Source: Nymphaea colorata (lineage: Eukaryota; Streptophyta; Magnoliopsida; Nymphaeales; Nymphaeaceae). Taken from it: a DNA stretch of 64,000 nt. Both the position numbers and the translations under genes were made by a program. Under the pieces are notes generated by a model. The model was not told the DNA's origin, ran no database searches, and saw nothing but the letters and a program-made list of their open reading frames with translations. The stretch spans positions 625,001-689,000 of the forward strand of contig NC_045142.1 in the NCBI RefSeq assembly GCF_008831285.2, read 5' to 3'. Positions 49,914-63,071 of the stretch are shown piece after piece. How positions within the stretch are numbered: the first letter of the stretch is position 1; the number at the start of each line of letters is the position of its first letter.

Positions 49914-50522
49914 ATCCAGAGTCTTCAAATCGACTCTGTCAGCAATCTTTCTTACAATCGACAGTGAGACTTAATCTATCCGGTCCTAGATCCATCAGGA
50001 AAGAAGTACGGCATTTTAGTGACTGATTTAGTATTGATTCACTACTTTTTCTCTCATCCGTCAGTATGAAAAAACCAACATCTAAGATTGTTCATGATAG
50101 ATCTAGCACCGACCTGTTTCTCATGGTTTATACTCAAAAAACTAGTTGGAGATAAAGACCTGATCACTTAAATCTTTGTAAAAGTACTTGAAAGGAACAG
50201 AGATAATGGTTCGGATCCAGATAGTATAATTGATCTCCAGATAAGGTATCCGATCAAATTGCTCTAAAAAAATATTGGTTACCAAGGAAATTTAACATCC
50301 GATTAAGAAATTGGACAGGATTACATAAAATTCATAATCCAATTGCGATCTGGATGCGGTTTTTAAATAGATACCCAATCAAATTTGGATTCAGATTCAA
50401 ATTTTAATTTAATGTCAAATAAAAATCCTATATATACCTAACAATATTCATACATTTTGAAAGTTGGTTTTTAATATAGAATAATGCAGTTCTGATTCAG
50501 CTGTATATTTAAAAGTTGGATC

Positions 50523-50818
50523 GGATTCAGTTGTATTTCGAAGTCTGATGTGGATCATATTCAGATTTTGAAGTTCAAATTTGGATTCAAATATGATGTA
50601 GACTTTTCTTTGTTTTGTTTGCATTCAAATATGATCCAAATCCAAATTAGATCAGCATCGACTAAATCAAGGATTCAGTTGTATTTCGAAGTCTGATGTG
50701 GATCATATTCAGATTTTGAAGTTCAAATTTGGGTTCAAATATGATGTAGACTTTTCTTTGTTTTGTTTGCATTCAAATATGATCCAAATCCAAATTAGAT
50801 CGGCATCGACTAAATCAA
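50523..50818. repeat. 148-bp tandem duplication in repeat-like DNA
   Basis: 50523-50670 and 50671-50818 are adjacent copies with two visible mismatches (GGATTC/GGGTTC and ATCAGC/ATCGGC). They lie within a longer GGATTC/GATCC-rich stretch (about 50210-50870) that shares motifs with the repeat at 25161-25530. Confidence 0.95.
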
Positions 50819-51935
50819 ATATGTAAGAGTTTATATCCAATTCGAATCCAATTTGTTGACATTCCTATCGGCAAAATAAATGTGCTAATATGTTTATGAG
50901 TACTGCTTTTATAATCAAAACTTTTATTGCATTTTCTACTTTCAAAGTTTTGATTATATAAGAGCTATTTATTTTTTATTGTCAAACAAATGCACTTATA
51001 ATACATTCTTAAGGTCATATTGCAGAAAACATTCTTTTATAGTCAAACTTAAGTGATTTGGTTGGTTGTTGTAATCTTCTTTCCTTTCAAGTCACTCATC
51101 TCCTCCTCTAAAGAAAATTCAAATTTTTATGAATAACTTTAGCTTCAACCGCAACTAATTTGAAAATATTAACTTAGAAAGAAAAAAACAAATTGCTAGT
51201 TGTACAAAGTAGTTGCATATATTCAATAAGACAGGTTTCTGACTGAAATATTTGGGCATGGCTTAACGATCGGTTGTGTTTGATTCGAGGGTGCTATGCG
51301 TAATTTTATCTTCTTTTTTTTTATATATTTTTCGTTTTCTTAGAAATAAAATTTTAACAATTTTCACCGTCATTGAGTCAGGGATTCGAAAACCGACACT
51401 ATGGTTGTGTTTGTTTTTAGTGATTTCAAATCCACAAATTTAAAGTTGGACCTTCTCCTTTCTCCTTTTCCCTTTTTTTTTTCAAAAAAAAAAAAAAAGC
51501 TTAAATTCATAGTTTTTTACATTATTATAGATTTAAAATCCACTTTATTGAAACCCTAAACAAACCAAGATCTGATCTACCAAAACACATCTTTTAAACC
51601 CCAAACTATCAAACACACAACTTAATGTGAATGAAAAATTTGTGAAGACGTAAGATGGGATTTATGCAATTGTTTATAAATTTGAGAAAACCCAAAAAAT
51701 ATTCTTCACAATAAAATTTTTAGGCGAGACTTTAAGAACGAAAATTTAACGGATATTTTGGCAAGCTATTCTTGCAAGCGATATTTTAGGTGCGGGTGTA
51801 TATTCGATTCTTCGAAACGCCTGATCGCTGTGCTTGTAAGTTGGGACTCATTTTCCGCGCGTTATTTTCCCCTTGAACGTTCGTGTTTTCTCGCGGGATC
51901 TCGCAGCGAGGGAGAGACTCCAATTTCCCCCTTCT

Positions 51936-54900
51936 ATGGAGTCGCCATGGACGATCCCCCTCTCTCTGCTTTTCCTCACTCTGGTCTTCTCCTTACTTTT
52001 CTCATCCTCATTATCTATCCCCTTCCTCCGGAAGTTCCAATTATTTCGCGATTCTTATTTTCATTTATTGCTTCTTCTGCAGGTCTTGGCTCTAGTTCTG
52101 GCCCTAGCGATCGTTCTACTGGGTGCGATAACGAAGCTTGAATCGGAAAGGTCAGAAGCACTTGTCCAGTTTCTTCTAATGCATTCCACTTTTTGGCGTT
52201 TTGGATTTGGTTGTCTGAAATGTCTCCATTCATCTCAGAGTAGATGCTGGTCATGCGTTCTTCGTGGACCCTAATTCGTCGAAGCGGGTAATTCTTTCAG
52301 GTTTTCTGCGTTGTTTTCATTCTTGGATAACCTAAAAGTAGCGCAAATATTGGTACCAAGAAGGAAGAGAGAATCCCGATGCTTGTGCGGATGGGTTCTT
52401 TCGGTAGTTAATCCCTGATTCCACGTACTTTCAAGCATCTTCGAACTTGCTTTATTGAAGTTGGGGTGAACATAGTGATGGTGTTAAACGGTTGTCAGGT
52501 GACTGAACCTGATGCCAATTTGTGTTGACATGATGGATTCTAGATGCCAAACTAGTTTTACCTACATTCTTCTGTAAGAAAAGATAAAGAAAAATGAAGT
52601 ACATATGACTTACGATTGGCTGTTGCATCAAGTTGCAATACTCAGTGTTCAGTTACATTGGCTTCGTGATTAGATATTGGGAGGTGGTTCAGAATCCTAA
52701 TCGCCCTTGAAGTTAATCATGTAAATAGTTTTAAAGTACTTGAATGCAAGCACATATTGGGGTTATCTAATTGTGATATTCTGGAATCTTGGAAAATGTT
52801 CTGCAATTGGATTTGGTTGTACTGTCGTTTTTGATTGGTGGAGATGATAATTATCCGTTTGTGTTTACAATATTGTGAATTTGGAATTATTGACCTAGCT
52901 GAAGCAGGTAATCGAATTTCATTGATCAATGTCTAAGATTGTATGAATTTGCTTGTCTTCTGCCTCGTTTATGTTGTCTAGGGATGAAGTTTGAAGTAGG
53001 GAGTTAATTTACCCAAACTAGTGAGTTTAAATTTACTCTTTTTCTACACTGTCATATTCTCCAGGTTATCTGAATTTAAAGAATTCCCATCAAATTTAAC
53101 TATTGTTTGCAGGTAGCATGCCCGTCGATATTTGATCCAGCTCAAAAGTGCATGTCATTGATAATTCCTGCTTTCAATGAAGAGCACAGACTTCCTGCAG
53201 CTCTTAGTGAGACCTTAAGGTCAGATTTCTTTCCAGCCTCCAACATCCAGCTACCTTTCCTTTCTGAAACCGTGCTCCAAATAGCCTCTCCTATCACTGA
53301 ACACTAAAAGTACATAGTTTTCACTTTTCACTATAAGATTTAGCATGCAAATGTACACAACTATATACGTTTTAAATGAAGGGCTGAGGCTAATCTTCCT
53401 TGTGCCTGTCCAGATGTTTTGTTAAAGAGCAGGGCATGGGATTGAGGTTTCAAACGTTGGAAATAGATTTTCTGATGTTTCTTTGCCAGTAGATCCTGTG
53501 ACAACAGTACGTTAGGAACATTTTCATCTCTTGATTTTAGCTTAATGTATTCATCGGGGAGAGCTACAATTCTAAAGAACCTTAACAACCCATTGTTATT
53601 ACTAAATGGATTTTAAGGTGCCAGCTAACTCACCTACTATGGAATTATGGCCTTCCATTATTTTGTCAAATTTTACATATGTTCTTCTTTTTATTGGAAA
53701 CAGAACTGGTTGTAAAACTATGTGGTGATGGGTATCATCTATAGAAACAGGGGCATCAACCCACTGCTCAGCCTACTCTGCATGGTCTGGACATTACGGC
53801 TTTGTTCACATTTGGAATTCAATCTGCTACCATCCTTTGTGTGTGTGTCTGTTGCTGCAGCCACTGTCATGACTTCCACAGAATAAGGAAATAGCACACA
53901 GAGCATTCTGTTGAACACGTTATTGTCCCTTTCTTTGCAGTGTTTAGCATTGTGGGGCTAAAAAAGCACTGGTAGCTGCTGTAGCTTGTTATATTGGTTA
54001 TTATATAAAGTTGTGCAAGTCTAGGAGTAGCTTTAGTTGTTATTTATTGTTTACTGTGTGCTCTTTTTCCCAGAAAGAACAAAAAAAGTCATGATGGTAA
54101 TAAAGATATACTTTGTTAAACAAAGGCTGCTCGATTTACTTGCCTTAATATATGCAGTTATCTCCAACAACGTGCGAAGAGAGATAAATCATTTTCTTAC
54201 GAGGTATGCTTTTCTCTTCCAATATTCAATGCACAGTAAGTGTAGATAATCTGGTTCTTTAATCATGGTTAGATGTTCTCGGACTTTCTGGTGGTTTTGG
54301 GATGTCACAATCATCTCGGTTTCTTTCTTGTATTAATTTGCCTAAAGTATTGTCTAAATTTTCAATAATTTCTATGATGGCATGGTATATCTCATGCTAT
54401 TAAAAGCTTCATTTATGCACCTATACAGTTGACACATGAACTGCTTGGCATCCGGCATGCATCGTGTTGACATATATAATCTCATAGTAAACAGCATTTC
54501 GTTTTCATTATTTTGCAGTTCATTTCAAACAGGTAAAGGATGGTTGCTTTCCGTAATGAGTATCTGTATTATTAGATGCATTTATTTGGTCCCTTTACCA
54601 TTTAAGTTTGCTATTTTGAACTTCATTCAGCAAAAAACTAATTTTTTTCTTTTACCACCATGATGCTACGAAAGCAGGTCATAATAGTTGATGATGGGAG
54701 CAAGGACAAAACTTATAAAGTAGCCCTTGATCATGCAAGGAAATACACAATTGATAATGTGAGGGTTATCCTTCTTGGAAGAAACCAAGGGAAAGGAGCA
54801 GCTGTCAAACAAGTGAGACACTTAACCTTTATGTTCCAAGAACTACATGGTACTAATATGGTAACCAGGAATTTGAAGGACTTACATTTCAGTGTTAAAA

Positions 54901-57558
54901 TTTTAAATTCTTTTTACTTGTTCCAAATATTTATTTGGTTTGATTCGTTTGAATGATGAATTATGCAAATACATTCATTTACTATGGCCACTAAGGCTCC
55001 TTGTATTTTGTAAAACTTGGTAAAACAGGGAATGCTTCATGCACGTGGCGAGCTTCTTCTAATGCTTGATGCTGATGGGGCTACTAAAGTCACTGATCTA
55101 GAGAAATTGGAGGAACAGGTTTTTTGTCAATTGTATATATTTTGTTAGTGTTGCATGCTTTTGGTTCTGAATATGCATCGCTAGCTGGAGTTTGCAATGC
55201 ATGAGTATCTAATGCTCTGATCTCTTGTCTAATGCACTATCAGATACTGGCAGCAGCTAAGAGGCAACTCTGTGTAGGAGGAGGTGCTTCGCCCATCAGT
55301 TCGGTTCCAAACATGCCTGAAGTTCCAGTTGTTGCATTTGGTTCTCGTGCTCATCTTGAGAAGCAAGCTCTAGCTACAGTGTGTAAATATTTTTCTCTGG
55401 ATTTTAGCTTCTGTCTATTTCAAATCTCTAAAAATGCATTCTTGTTACTCTTTCAGCGTAAATGGTACCGGAATTTGTTGATGAAGGGCTTTCATTTACT
55501 AGTCCTCCTAACTGCTGGTGTAGGAGTTCGGGACACTCAGGTTATTACTTTGCTAATAATTGCTGTCGTGGTTGTGTGCATGCCTTGATAGCCATTATAA
55601 GCTTTTCTGCTAAGCAGCAATAATCTTTGCATTCATTTTTATGATGAAAATATTTGTCCCCTTCAGTGTGGCTTTAAGATGTTCACAAGAGCTGCTGCTC
55701 AGAAGCTTTTCACTAATATGCGCTTGAGGAGGTAATATGAACTTGTCCTTAAAGCTTGCAATCCACCTTTGAATGTATCCCTTCTAATGGATGAGCTCTG
55801 ATGTATCTCATTAACAAAACATACGGAAAAGAAAATTGAAAGATGGGCATGTCCAAATAAGCTGTTTTTGGTATTTTAGTTGTTAATGAAGACACCCTTG
55901 ATCCTGGATCAGTTGCCATTAGATTCTTAAAATACTGTGAATCTGTTTCTTGGTGGTGCAGCTTAGTTCTATGATAAGTGGTATCATGAAATAATGAAAT
56001 AAAGTATATTCAAATTCTCTTGCGGCCCATTTTTGTGCCATAATGCGAACAGTGTTAGAATAATTCATCATGATGCCATATTTGATCAAGCATGCATCCA
56101 ATAACTGGTCACTGTTTATTTTTGTTTATTTAAAATCTGAAACTGGTAATGCACTACAGTGCACCATCTTTTCTTATTAGTTCATATTTTGATGCCTGAT
56201 ACAGCAATCTTATTGATTCATAATTCTAAAACTGGTAGTGCACTACAATGTGATACCTTTGTATATATGTTGTCAATACTTTTGCTGATTTAGCAGTATA
56301 GAGCTCCATGCGAGACCATTTCAGTTCTATCATATTTTTACCTTGACCTTTTTGCATCAAAATTCATTGTATCATTGACTTGAGATTGTCAACAATACTT
56401 ATTTACAAGGTTAGCAGTCGGATGGGTGTCTAGCACACTTGTGTATCATTTGTCACAAGAAAGGAAAAATTGTTGACATGAGCTCTCCCTCTTTGGTGTC
56501 TTGAAGAATGTTTAGTAACCCTACCTTAATGAACAATATGGCTAGTATTTAAAATTAGCCTACTGAATATGGCATATGAAATTGATGATTTACTCAAAAT
56601 ACTTCTGTTGAGAGTCTGATCCTTGTTGATCATAGGCACTTGTCTTCAGTCGTTAGCTGTGATTGGTAACATCAATTGATTTTGGCCATCTATGTTCTTA
56701 AAAGAACTCATAGAAAGGCAATGGAGTTTCATGTATTTATATGAAAAGGTTCTGCCTTTTCTCCTTGGATCAGACTCCTGAATACCCTGTTTCTTCCAGA
56801 ATGGCTTAATTAAGTATGACCCCTTGACCAGGTTCACGTACATAAATTTAATGGTTGGATGTTGAACCTGCAATATCTTAGAAAACCTTGTGGTTAGGTC
56901 CCCACGATGGCATCTACAGCTTAGCAATCTTTGCTTTAATCTAATACATTATTCAATTGGACTACTGTGGTAGAGACATGGTTGCAAACCCCTAGTTTGT
57001 CTCTTTTCTTGATCATTCAAAGATTGGAGAAGTAGGTGAACAGCAAACAATTGTGTGGGTCATTGCTACTGGAATTAAAAAACTTTTTACCCTTGATTTC
57101 TTGTACTAGGAGGATCTAGAAACATCATTATCACATTTGTAACTTGATTAACAGCAGTTCATATTTTAAGAGAGCTAGTCATGTCGTCAGATGATAGACA
57201 TGTTATTTGATTGAATTCTGCAGAGTAACAAAGTTATCAGGTTAAAATGTTACAATCAGAAAGGGCTTGACATTATCTGCATCATCTATGACATTTTCTA
57301 AAATAAGTTCCTTTTTTTATTTTGCATATAGTTGGTTGCATTTTGTTAACCACTCAGCCTTTTCTTTCCAGGTGGTGCTTCGATGTTGAACTAGTATATT
57401 TGTGCAAACAACTTGATATACCAGTTATTGAAATCTCCGTCAATTGGATGGAAATTCCTGGATCCAAGGTGCGCATGACAAGTATCATGCACATGCTTTT
57501 TGAGCTTATGCTTATTCACGTTGGTTATGGATTCAGCTTATGGAAAATTCAGACATGA
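51936..57558 (+). CDS. ALG5: ALG5, dolichyl-phosphate beta-glucosyltransferase
   Basis: Exons 51936-52150, 52239-52287, 53113-53219, 54158-54203, 54678-54812, 55029-55118, 55244-55378, 55457-55540, 55667-55731 and 57372-57558 join in frame (370 aa). ALG5 is an ER membrane family-2 glycosyltransferase. It makes dolichyl-phosphate-glucose from UDP-glucose, the donor for the terminal glucoses of the N-glycan precursor. Diagnostic parts are an N-terminal anchor (VLALVLALAIVLLG), SLIIPAFNEEHRLPAAL (about 103-119), VIIVDDGSKDKT (140-151), LLLMLDADGATK with the DxD metal site (about 193-204), AFGSRAHLEKQAL, GVRDTQCGFKMFTRAAA, RWCFDVELVYLC (about 309-320) and IEISVNWMEIPGSK. The start is uncertain. 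Residues 17-49 could be an unspliced in-frame intron (51984-52082), whose removal gives 337 aa, near the usual plant length. The 1.6-kb last intron is the largest. No disruption is seen. Confidence 0.93.
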
Positions 57559-60349
57559 GATTATTGTTCACTTATTTTCCGAAAGAAGCAAGCCAATGGA
57601 GCCAACACAAAACCTTGAAGGCACAATGAGAAACTCCTTTTGCCTACGTTCAAGGTGGAAGCTCCATTCATATTCTTGCCCCATATGACGTCATGTAGTG
57701 GTCATATATGCTTCTTATCTATCATTTTATGGGAAGGTTAAATGAAGCAAAACCATTGAGAAAACTCCAGATGATTAGATTTGTATGTTCTACTTGTAAG
57801 CTTAAACACTAAATTTGTCAGGTCATTTTTTGCTGGCCTGATGTTTATATTTTGTATGCCCTTGATTTTGTTGCACAAGGTAGATTAAAATTAATTTGTT
57901 CAGAAGTTCATATATATCATTTATGTCACATGGGTACAGGACAAATCCGATGACTCTAATATACATACATACATACACACACACACATATATATATAGAA
58001 AGCTATAGAACACTAAAAATCTGAAGCATGTCAAATATATGTAACTAACGATAGAACAATAAAGTGAAGTTAGGTGTTGTCCTAAGCGTGAAACAAGTTG
58101 GGTGTGGAGTATGACTATACATGTATGTACATGCATATATGTTAAAACGAATTATCTCTTGGCAACATTTTCTGTAGATCAAGCTGTTTATTGATGATTT
58201 TAACAATTAAAGTGCAAAACACGTCCAACATATATAACCGAGTAAAAACTTCTTGTCGAAATGTGTCCTTGTAATTTGGATAGTCTTCATCCGGAGTTTA
58301 ACCACACCTGTAACATCCTTCGTGCAAATTCTGGATAAGTCTAATGGAATTGCCAGGTTAGACCGTTGACTGTCGTTCATACCCGTTGAACTTGTATTTC
58401 CATTGACGTGCAACGTTTCAATGTGTCGACTTCATGGGAAATGTCTGGCGATATCTGGTAACTGGTTCACAAGTTGTAGTTTTATCTTCTAAGTATGCTT
58501 ATGTTCCTATAGTTGCATCTTCAAATCTACTATCTGACTTGATGAAAATATGGCAGAATATCCAATGTATATATTGCTCAAAGAATCTGAAACTAACTGT
58601 CAAAGGGAAGCGTAAGCAGCTATCCCAGCGGTGTTCTGATGTTCAAGTCACGAGACTCATGCAGTAGTTGGTTGTAGCTAGAAAACATAATTGCAGGTTT
58701 GGCATCGTACCTTATGGAGAAACACTCTCTGGAATCTTGGTCTTCACTCTTGGGGACGCAGCCAAAAGTAGGGCAGGTGAAAGCACATTGAACCTCATAA
58801 ATTCCCCCCCAGGCAGTCACAGCAAAAATCCATCATGCAAGAGGCTACAATAAGGTTCCAATCCATGACCAGCCATCTGTTTATGTGGCCCTTTTAACTA
58901 GTTATGCTAATTGCTTGGGTTCATTCAAATGCGCACCATCGTGAGAAGAGTAAGAATAGTACAATCAATCCACCTTCCAGGAATAACATGTGAATGTTAA
59001 GGCGCTTTCTGCTGAATGAATTAATGGATAATTTGGGTATCATTCGGCATTCCAGTCGCTGGTCTTCAATTGGGAAACATTTTTGGGAATTAATCCTGGT
59101 GACATGCAATTGGACCATTAGTGCTCTCTTCCAGGGCAAGATACTATGCTTTAGCTACTTCATATATTGTTCTTTCTGTGGTTACAGTCAAATTGAACGC
59201 CAATAAGCACCAGTATTTGTTGTATAAGCAAGAGACTGAAACAAGATTGGTTGAATTAGAGTTTCTGACCACATTCTGTGTCTAGGTTTCAGAGTTGGTT
59301 GATTTTAGATACCATTCGAGTGTTTGGTCTCTGCTTGTCACTATAGCCTCGATTCATCAGGTTTAGTTAGAATATTGTTATCATGCATGGTTTAACCACT
59401 AAATCAGAGGCTAGAACTAACCATATAGATGTATTTGTCGTGATTTTATCTCTCTATTCTCATGCGATGCTTTGTCATGTTAGACATGCAAACATATTTG
59501 ATTTCTGTGATCGTAAAGAATGGATATGCTACTGTTCGTCCGGATCATAAATATACATTTTAAATCCTTCTAGATTCAGATGGGACAAACATTTTGGAGG
59601 CACCAACTCTATCATAGCAAACTAGCAAATAAAGCAGGTTAAATGCGGTCAAACATTATTCAAATCATTCATATGCTACCGTCTTATTAAAAGAAGTTCA
59701 TTTCATTATCATTGCATAGTGGATGAGGCACGAGTAAGAAAACAGTAAAAAAAATATCAAAAAGATTAATACCATGTGTTATGCTAAGCAACATTAATGT
59801 CTTTTATATTGTGGGAAGTAGATACAAGATCAATAATGATATTATTTATCATAAATTAATATAAATAATAAAAAATATTAGCAGTAAAAAATGATAAAAG
59901 TATGCAGATCCAGACAAGGATAGTAGAGTCCATGATGGTTGAGATTGCATTATAGAGATCACAAAATCTCGAGCAGATGTATATAGATGTTGACATATAT
60001 ATATCTATATGATATTTTTCTAGTCGCATCGTGAGAAGAGAGAAAGAGGGGGAGAGAGTCGTGATGGGTGATTGCATTTAGATAACTGGATTCAGGGCTG
60101 GGTTGGGACTCGGAAAGGAAATGACCAAGGCTGAGTTTGCATTCAAGTAGCTACGAATTCTATATTTGGCATGTAACACAGCACGGACTATTGCAGATCT
60201 GGAGGATATTCAGATCGGACATCTGATTTGGCTGCTATACCATAAATAGTCGACCAGACCCAGCAATTTGGATTTGAATTTGTTGAGATATCTCACGTAA
60301 AGTCTGTGTTCAGTCAACATGCACATGTGCATGCATGCATGCGCGCGCG

Positions 60350-60354
<5 letters not shown>

Positions 60355-60387
<33 letters not shown>
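60355..60387. repeat. (GA)n microsatellite after (GC)n(AC)n
   Basis: A GA run of about 33 bp is preceded by short ATGC, GC and AC repeats (about 60325-60354). Confidence 0.9.
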
Positions 60388-60389
<2 letters not shown>

Positions 60390-61319
60390 AAGTATGATAT
60401 ATCTGATGATTCACTAATTATTTTTCATGTTTGAATAATGAAGGATGCTAGGGATCACTATTGAACTGAAAGGGGACTCGAGAAGGTCAGGGAAAACATT
60501 TGTGCCCCCACCTGACCTCGGAACAGGAAAGGTCTCAATTATTGGTCACTTTAACAAAAACATATGGAAAAAATTTAATATAAAAGTTGGGACGGAATCA
60601 ATGTTGTCAACGTCAGCATTGAAGAAGGCAAATCATCTTTGCCAAAAGATACAAGGAAATACTGCACCTTATTAGTCATATCAGATTGATGCATGACTAT
60701 TTCAATTTTCAGAATTTAAGAAATAATAAAGAAGTTTTAAAGTTTTTGAATTGGAGGTACCTGAAGAGGCCGTAGCTACCCCCTTTCCCCTTCTCCTTGA
60801 TTTGCAAGGCATCTTGGTGGGAAGCGTGACATCTATCAACTATATTCTTGCATATCCATCAGGCTGATACACACCGCTACTGACAACATTGCACAGGTGT
60901 GTATTGGTGCTTATTGCATCTGCACCCATTAAATTTCATTTCAGGAGCTGGTTATTGTTATGGCTCCTAACAAGAGACCAAAGGTTATGAGTTAAAAATG
61001 ACCAAAATACATCTCTTGGTTAAATGGAAGATCCTCTCCCTAATATAAAAAAGTGGGAACATGTCTTGTCATGTTAGTTGCATAACATGGAAGCACTCTC
61101 TTAAATTCCTCACAAAAAATTCATGATTGAAGTTCATTTTTAAACCTTGTTGAGATTAGTAGCAAAACCCTATCAAATCCTTTAACAGGCTCGAGAACTA
61201 TGAGGGCACACCCTCTTCGAGTTTCACAAAAAGTCATTTGAACAAGTATTTTGAAAACTTTTGCTGCTGATCCATCCATTTAAAGTTTTGGAAACTATAA
61301 ATGGGTGCTTAAAAAAAGT

Positions 61320-61562
61320 TTCTGGCTTCGCCCCAAGGTTAGGATTAGAAATTTGTGGTTGAGGGATTGTGGGGCACATATATAAAAAAAATATTAGATT
61401 TGAAAGGCATTAATATGTAATAAAATTTGGCATTGAGGGGTCTAATATTAAGAAATTTTAGATTTGAAGGGACTAATAAGTAATAAAATTGAACTATTTA
61501 CAGTGAATTAACATGCAAATAGAATAAATTATGTGAGTTCGTGTCGGCCACAGCCCACGCAG
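61320..61562. repeat. Interspersed repeat fragment (unclassified)
   Basis: It contains GGCTTCGCCCC, two internal diverged copies of a TTAGATTTGAARGGM...TAATAAAATT unit about 70 bp apart, and GGCCACAGCCCACG. The motif order matches the fragment at 20215-20370. Coding potential is absent. Confidence 0.45.
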
Positions 61563-62107
61563 CTCATGAATTTTAAGAATTGGACTTCAGCACTTGATGA
61601 AACCGGTTTCCTCGAGAACTTGTCTGTTTCTATGGGAAAACTGCGACAATGGCGGTTGCAAGGGCAGGATCAAGAGATATGCAGAAACACATTGTCTTCA
61701 TTCTTTATCCCAATGATCACAATCCCATTGACGATCCCTTAATTGGCATGTCTTCCTCTTCTTAGATGCACTTAGTAAACATCACCCATCAGCCAAGCCA
61801 CTAATACAACCCTAAGGGAAATCCGCCAAGGCGGTTAATTAAGACCAATTTTAGCACAGCACTAATGAACAACTTGGTCAAGCCGAGTCGGGCGTGAAAT
61901 AGGTGTGTATCGGCATATGGCCTGGCTCATGGTCCAGTCATTTCCGTGACGCGACTCGACCATAGTCGCACCACTGCACCGAGACGTGCACCCTGGGTCA
62001 TGTTGGCTGAGACCAAGCTAGTATTAGCCGAACAATGGCCCAAAGGGTCGTATGAAGACAAAACATCATCCCCAATTTGTTAAAAAGAACAAGTGGGCAT
62101 CATGTTT

Positions 62108-62169
62108 AGCTGGAGATTCTCATGTTAAGGGGGAAAAGCTGGAGATTCTCATGTTAATGGGGGAAAAGA
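62108..62169. repeat. About 30-bp tandem duplication
   Basis: AGCTGGAGATTCTCATGTTA followed by a G5-6 and A4 run occurs twice in succession, with a one-base length difference. Confidence 0.85.
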
Positions 62170-63071
62170 ATAGGAGACAAAGATGGCCCACCCCACTCTT
62201 CATTCATTCACTTTCTCATGATTGAACGAACAGAAGGGCTTTTTTTTTTCTTTGAATCTTATTGTTTCTATCATTCAATTCACCTCAAATGATAGAAGTT
62301 GAACACCATGCATGGGCCAACCCCAAATTCCATCGAGCAGTTCATCCAAGTCTCATCCAGCCAAGCAAATTAATAATGGACCACATGGCCCGCCGCTAAT
62401 GGCCGGCTGTGGCCATGCATGTGGAATGAGAATGCTTGTTCGGGCATTTCAGCTTGAATCGGCGGAGTTAGATGACATTATAGTATAAGGTTACACTGGA
62501 TTACCCTATAACGACTCAGCCTACCGAACTCAGACCCTTAGAATTGGACTTCTAATAGTTTTGGTTCAAGCCCTTAAAAGGTATGGGGACCTCTTAAGAA
62601 CTCCCTTTTTTAAAATACTTTACAATCTTCAATATATAAATAACTAAGCTCTCAAAAGTAAGCAGGCCTTGATTTTTGGATCGGCTTGACCGAGCAACGG
62701 TGAAATGCAAATAATACGAAAAACATTAGAAACTCCGTCTTTTTATATTTCAATAAAATCATGCAATTTTAAAAACTTGGCGAACGCAAAAACTTTAGCC
62801 TAGCCAAACGCCAAAACGGTGAAAGTAGATCGGATATGTCCTACATAAGGTTTAAATCCATCCCATAGTTTTGGGTCTAAAATGGGAATGTATATCAAAA
62901 TTGGAGGACAAGACGTCCCCTAAATACAAAAACCCACAAGCAAGCAAAGTGGGATTTTAATTTTTAGCCGGGGTTGGATCAAGTAACTTGGATCAGGTTG
63001 TGACTGGATTAAGAATTCCAACCCGGTTGGCAATTTGTACGTGTAAGCTGTAAAGGAGGGAGGATATTACC

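Larger units (their letters stand above)
47274..51935. other. Intergenic region with a hAT-like element and a tandem duplication
   Basis: Flanked by the copy 3 promoter and the ALG5 start. It holds the 250-bp element at 49664-49913 and repeat-like DNA at 50210-50870, including a 148-bp duplication. No gene is recognised. The last 200 bp are the ALG5 promoter and leader, GC-richer than their surroundings. Confidence 0.55.
57559..63071. other. Intergenic region downstream of ALG5
   Basis: The left end is the ALG5 3' UTR. The rest is AT-rich with (CA)n(TA)n near 57960-57998, a (GA)n run at 60355-60387, repeat fragments at 61320-61562 and a small tandem duplication at 62108-62169. The CGAGTCGG/CGACTCGACC-rich stretch near 61870-62040 resembles the start of the window and may be old repeat DNA. 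No gene is recognised. Confidence 0.5.

Noticed and set aside
58434-58853. Open frames downstream of ALG5
   Set aside because: Coding character is poor, no homology is recognised, and they lie in the 3' flank of ALG5.
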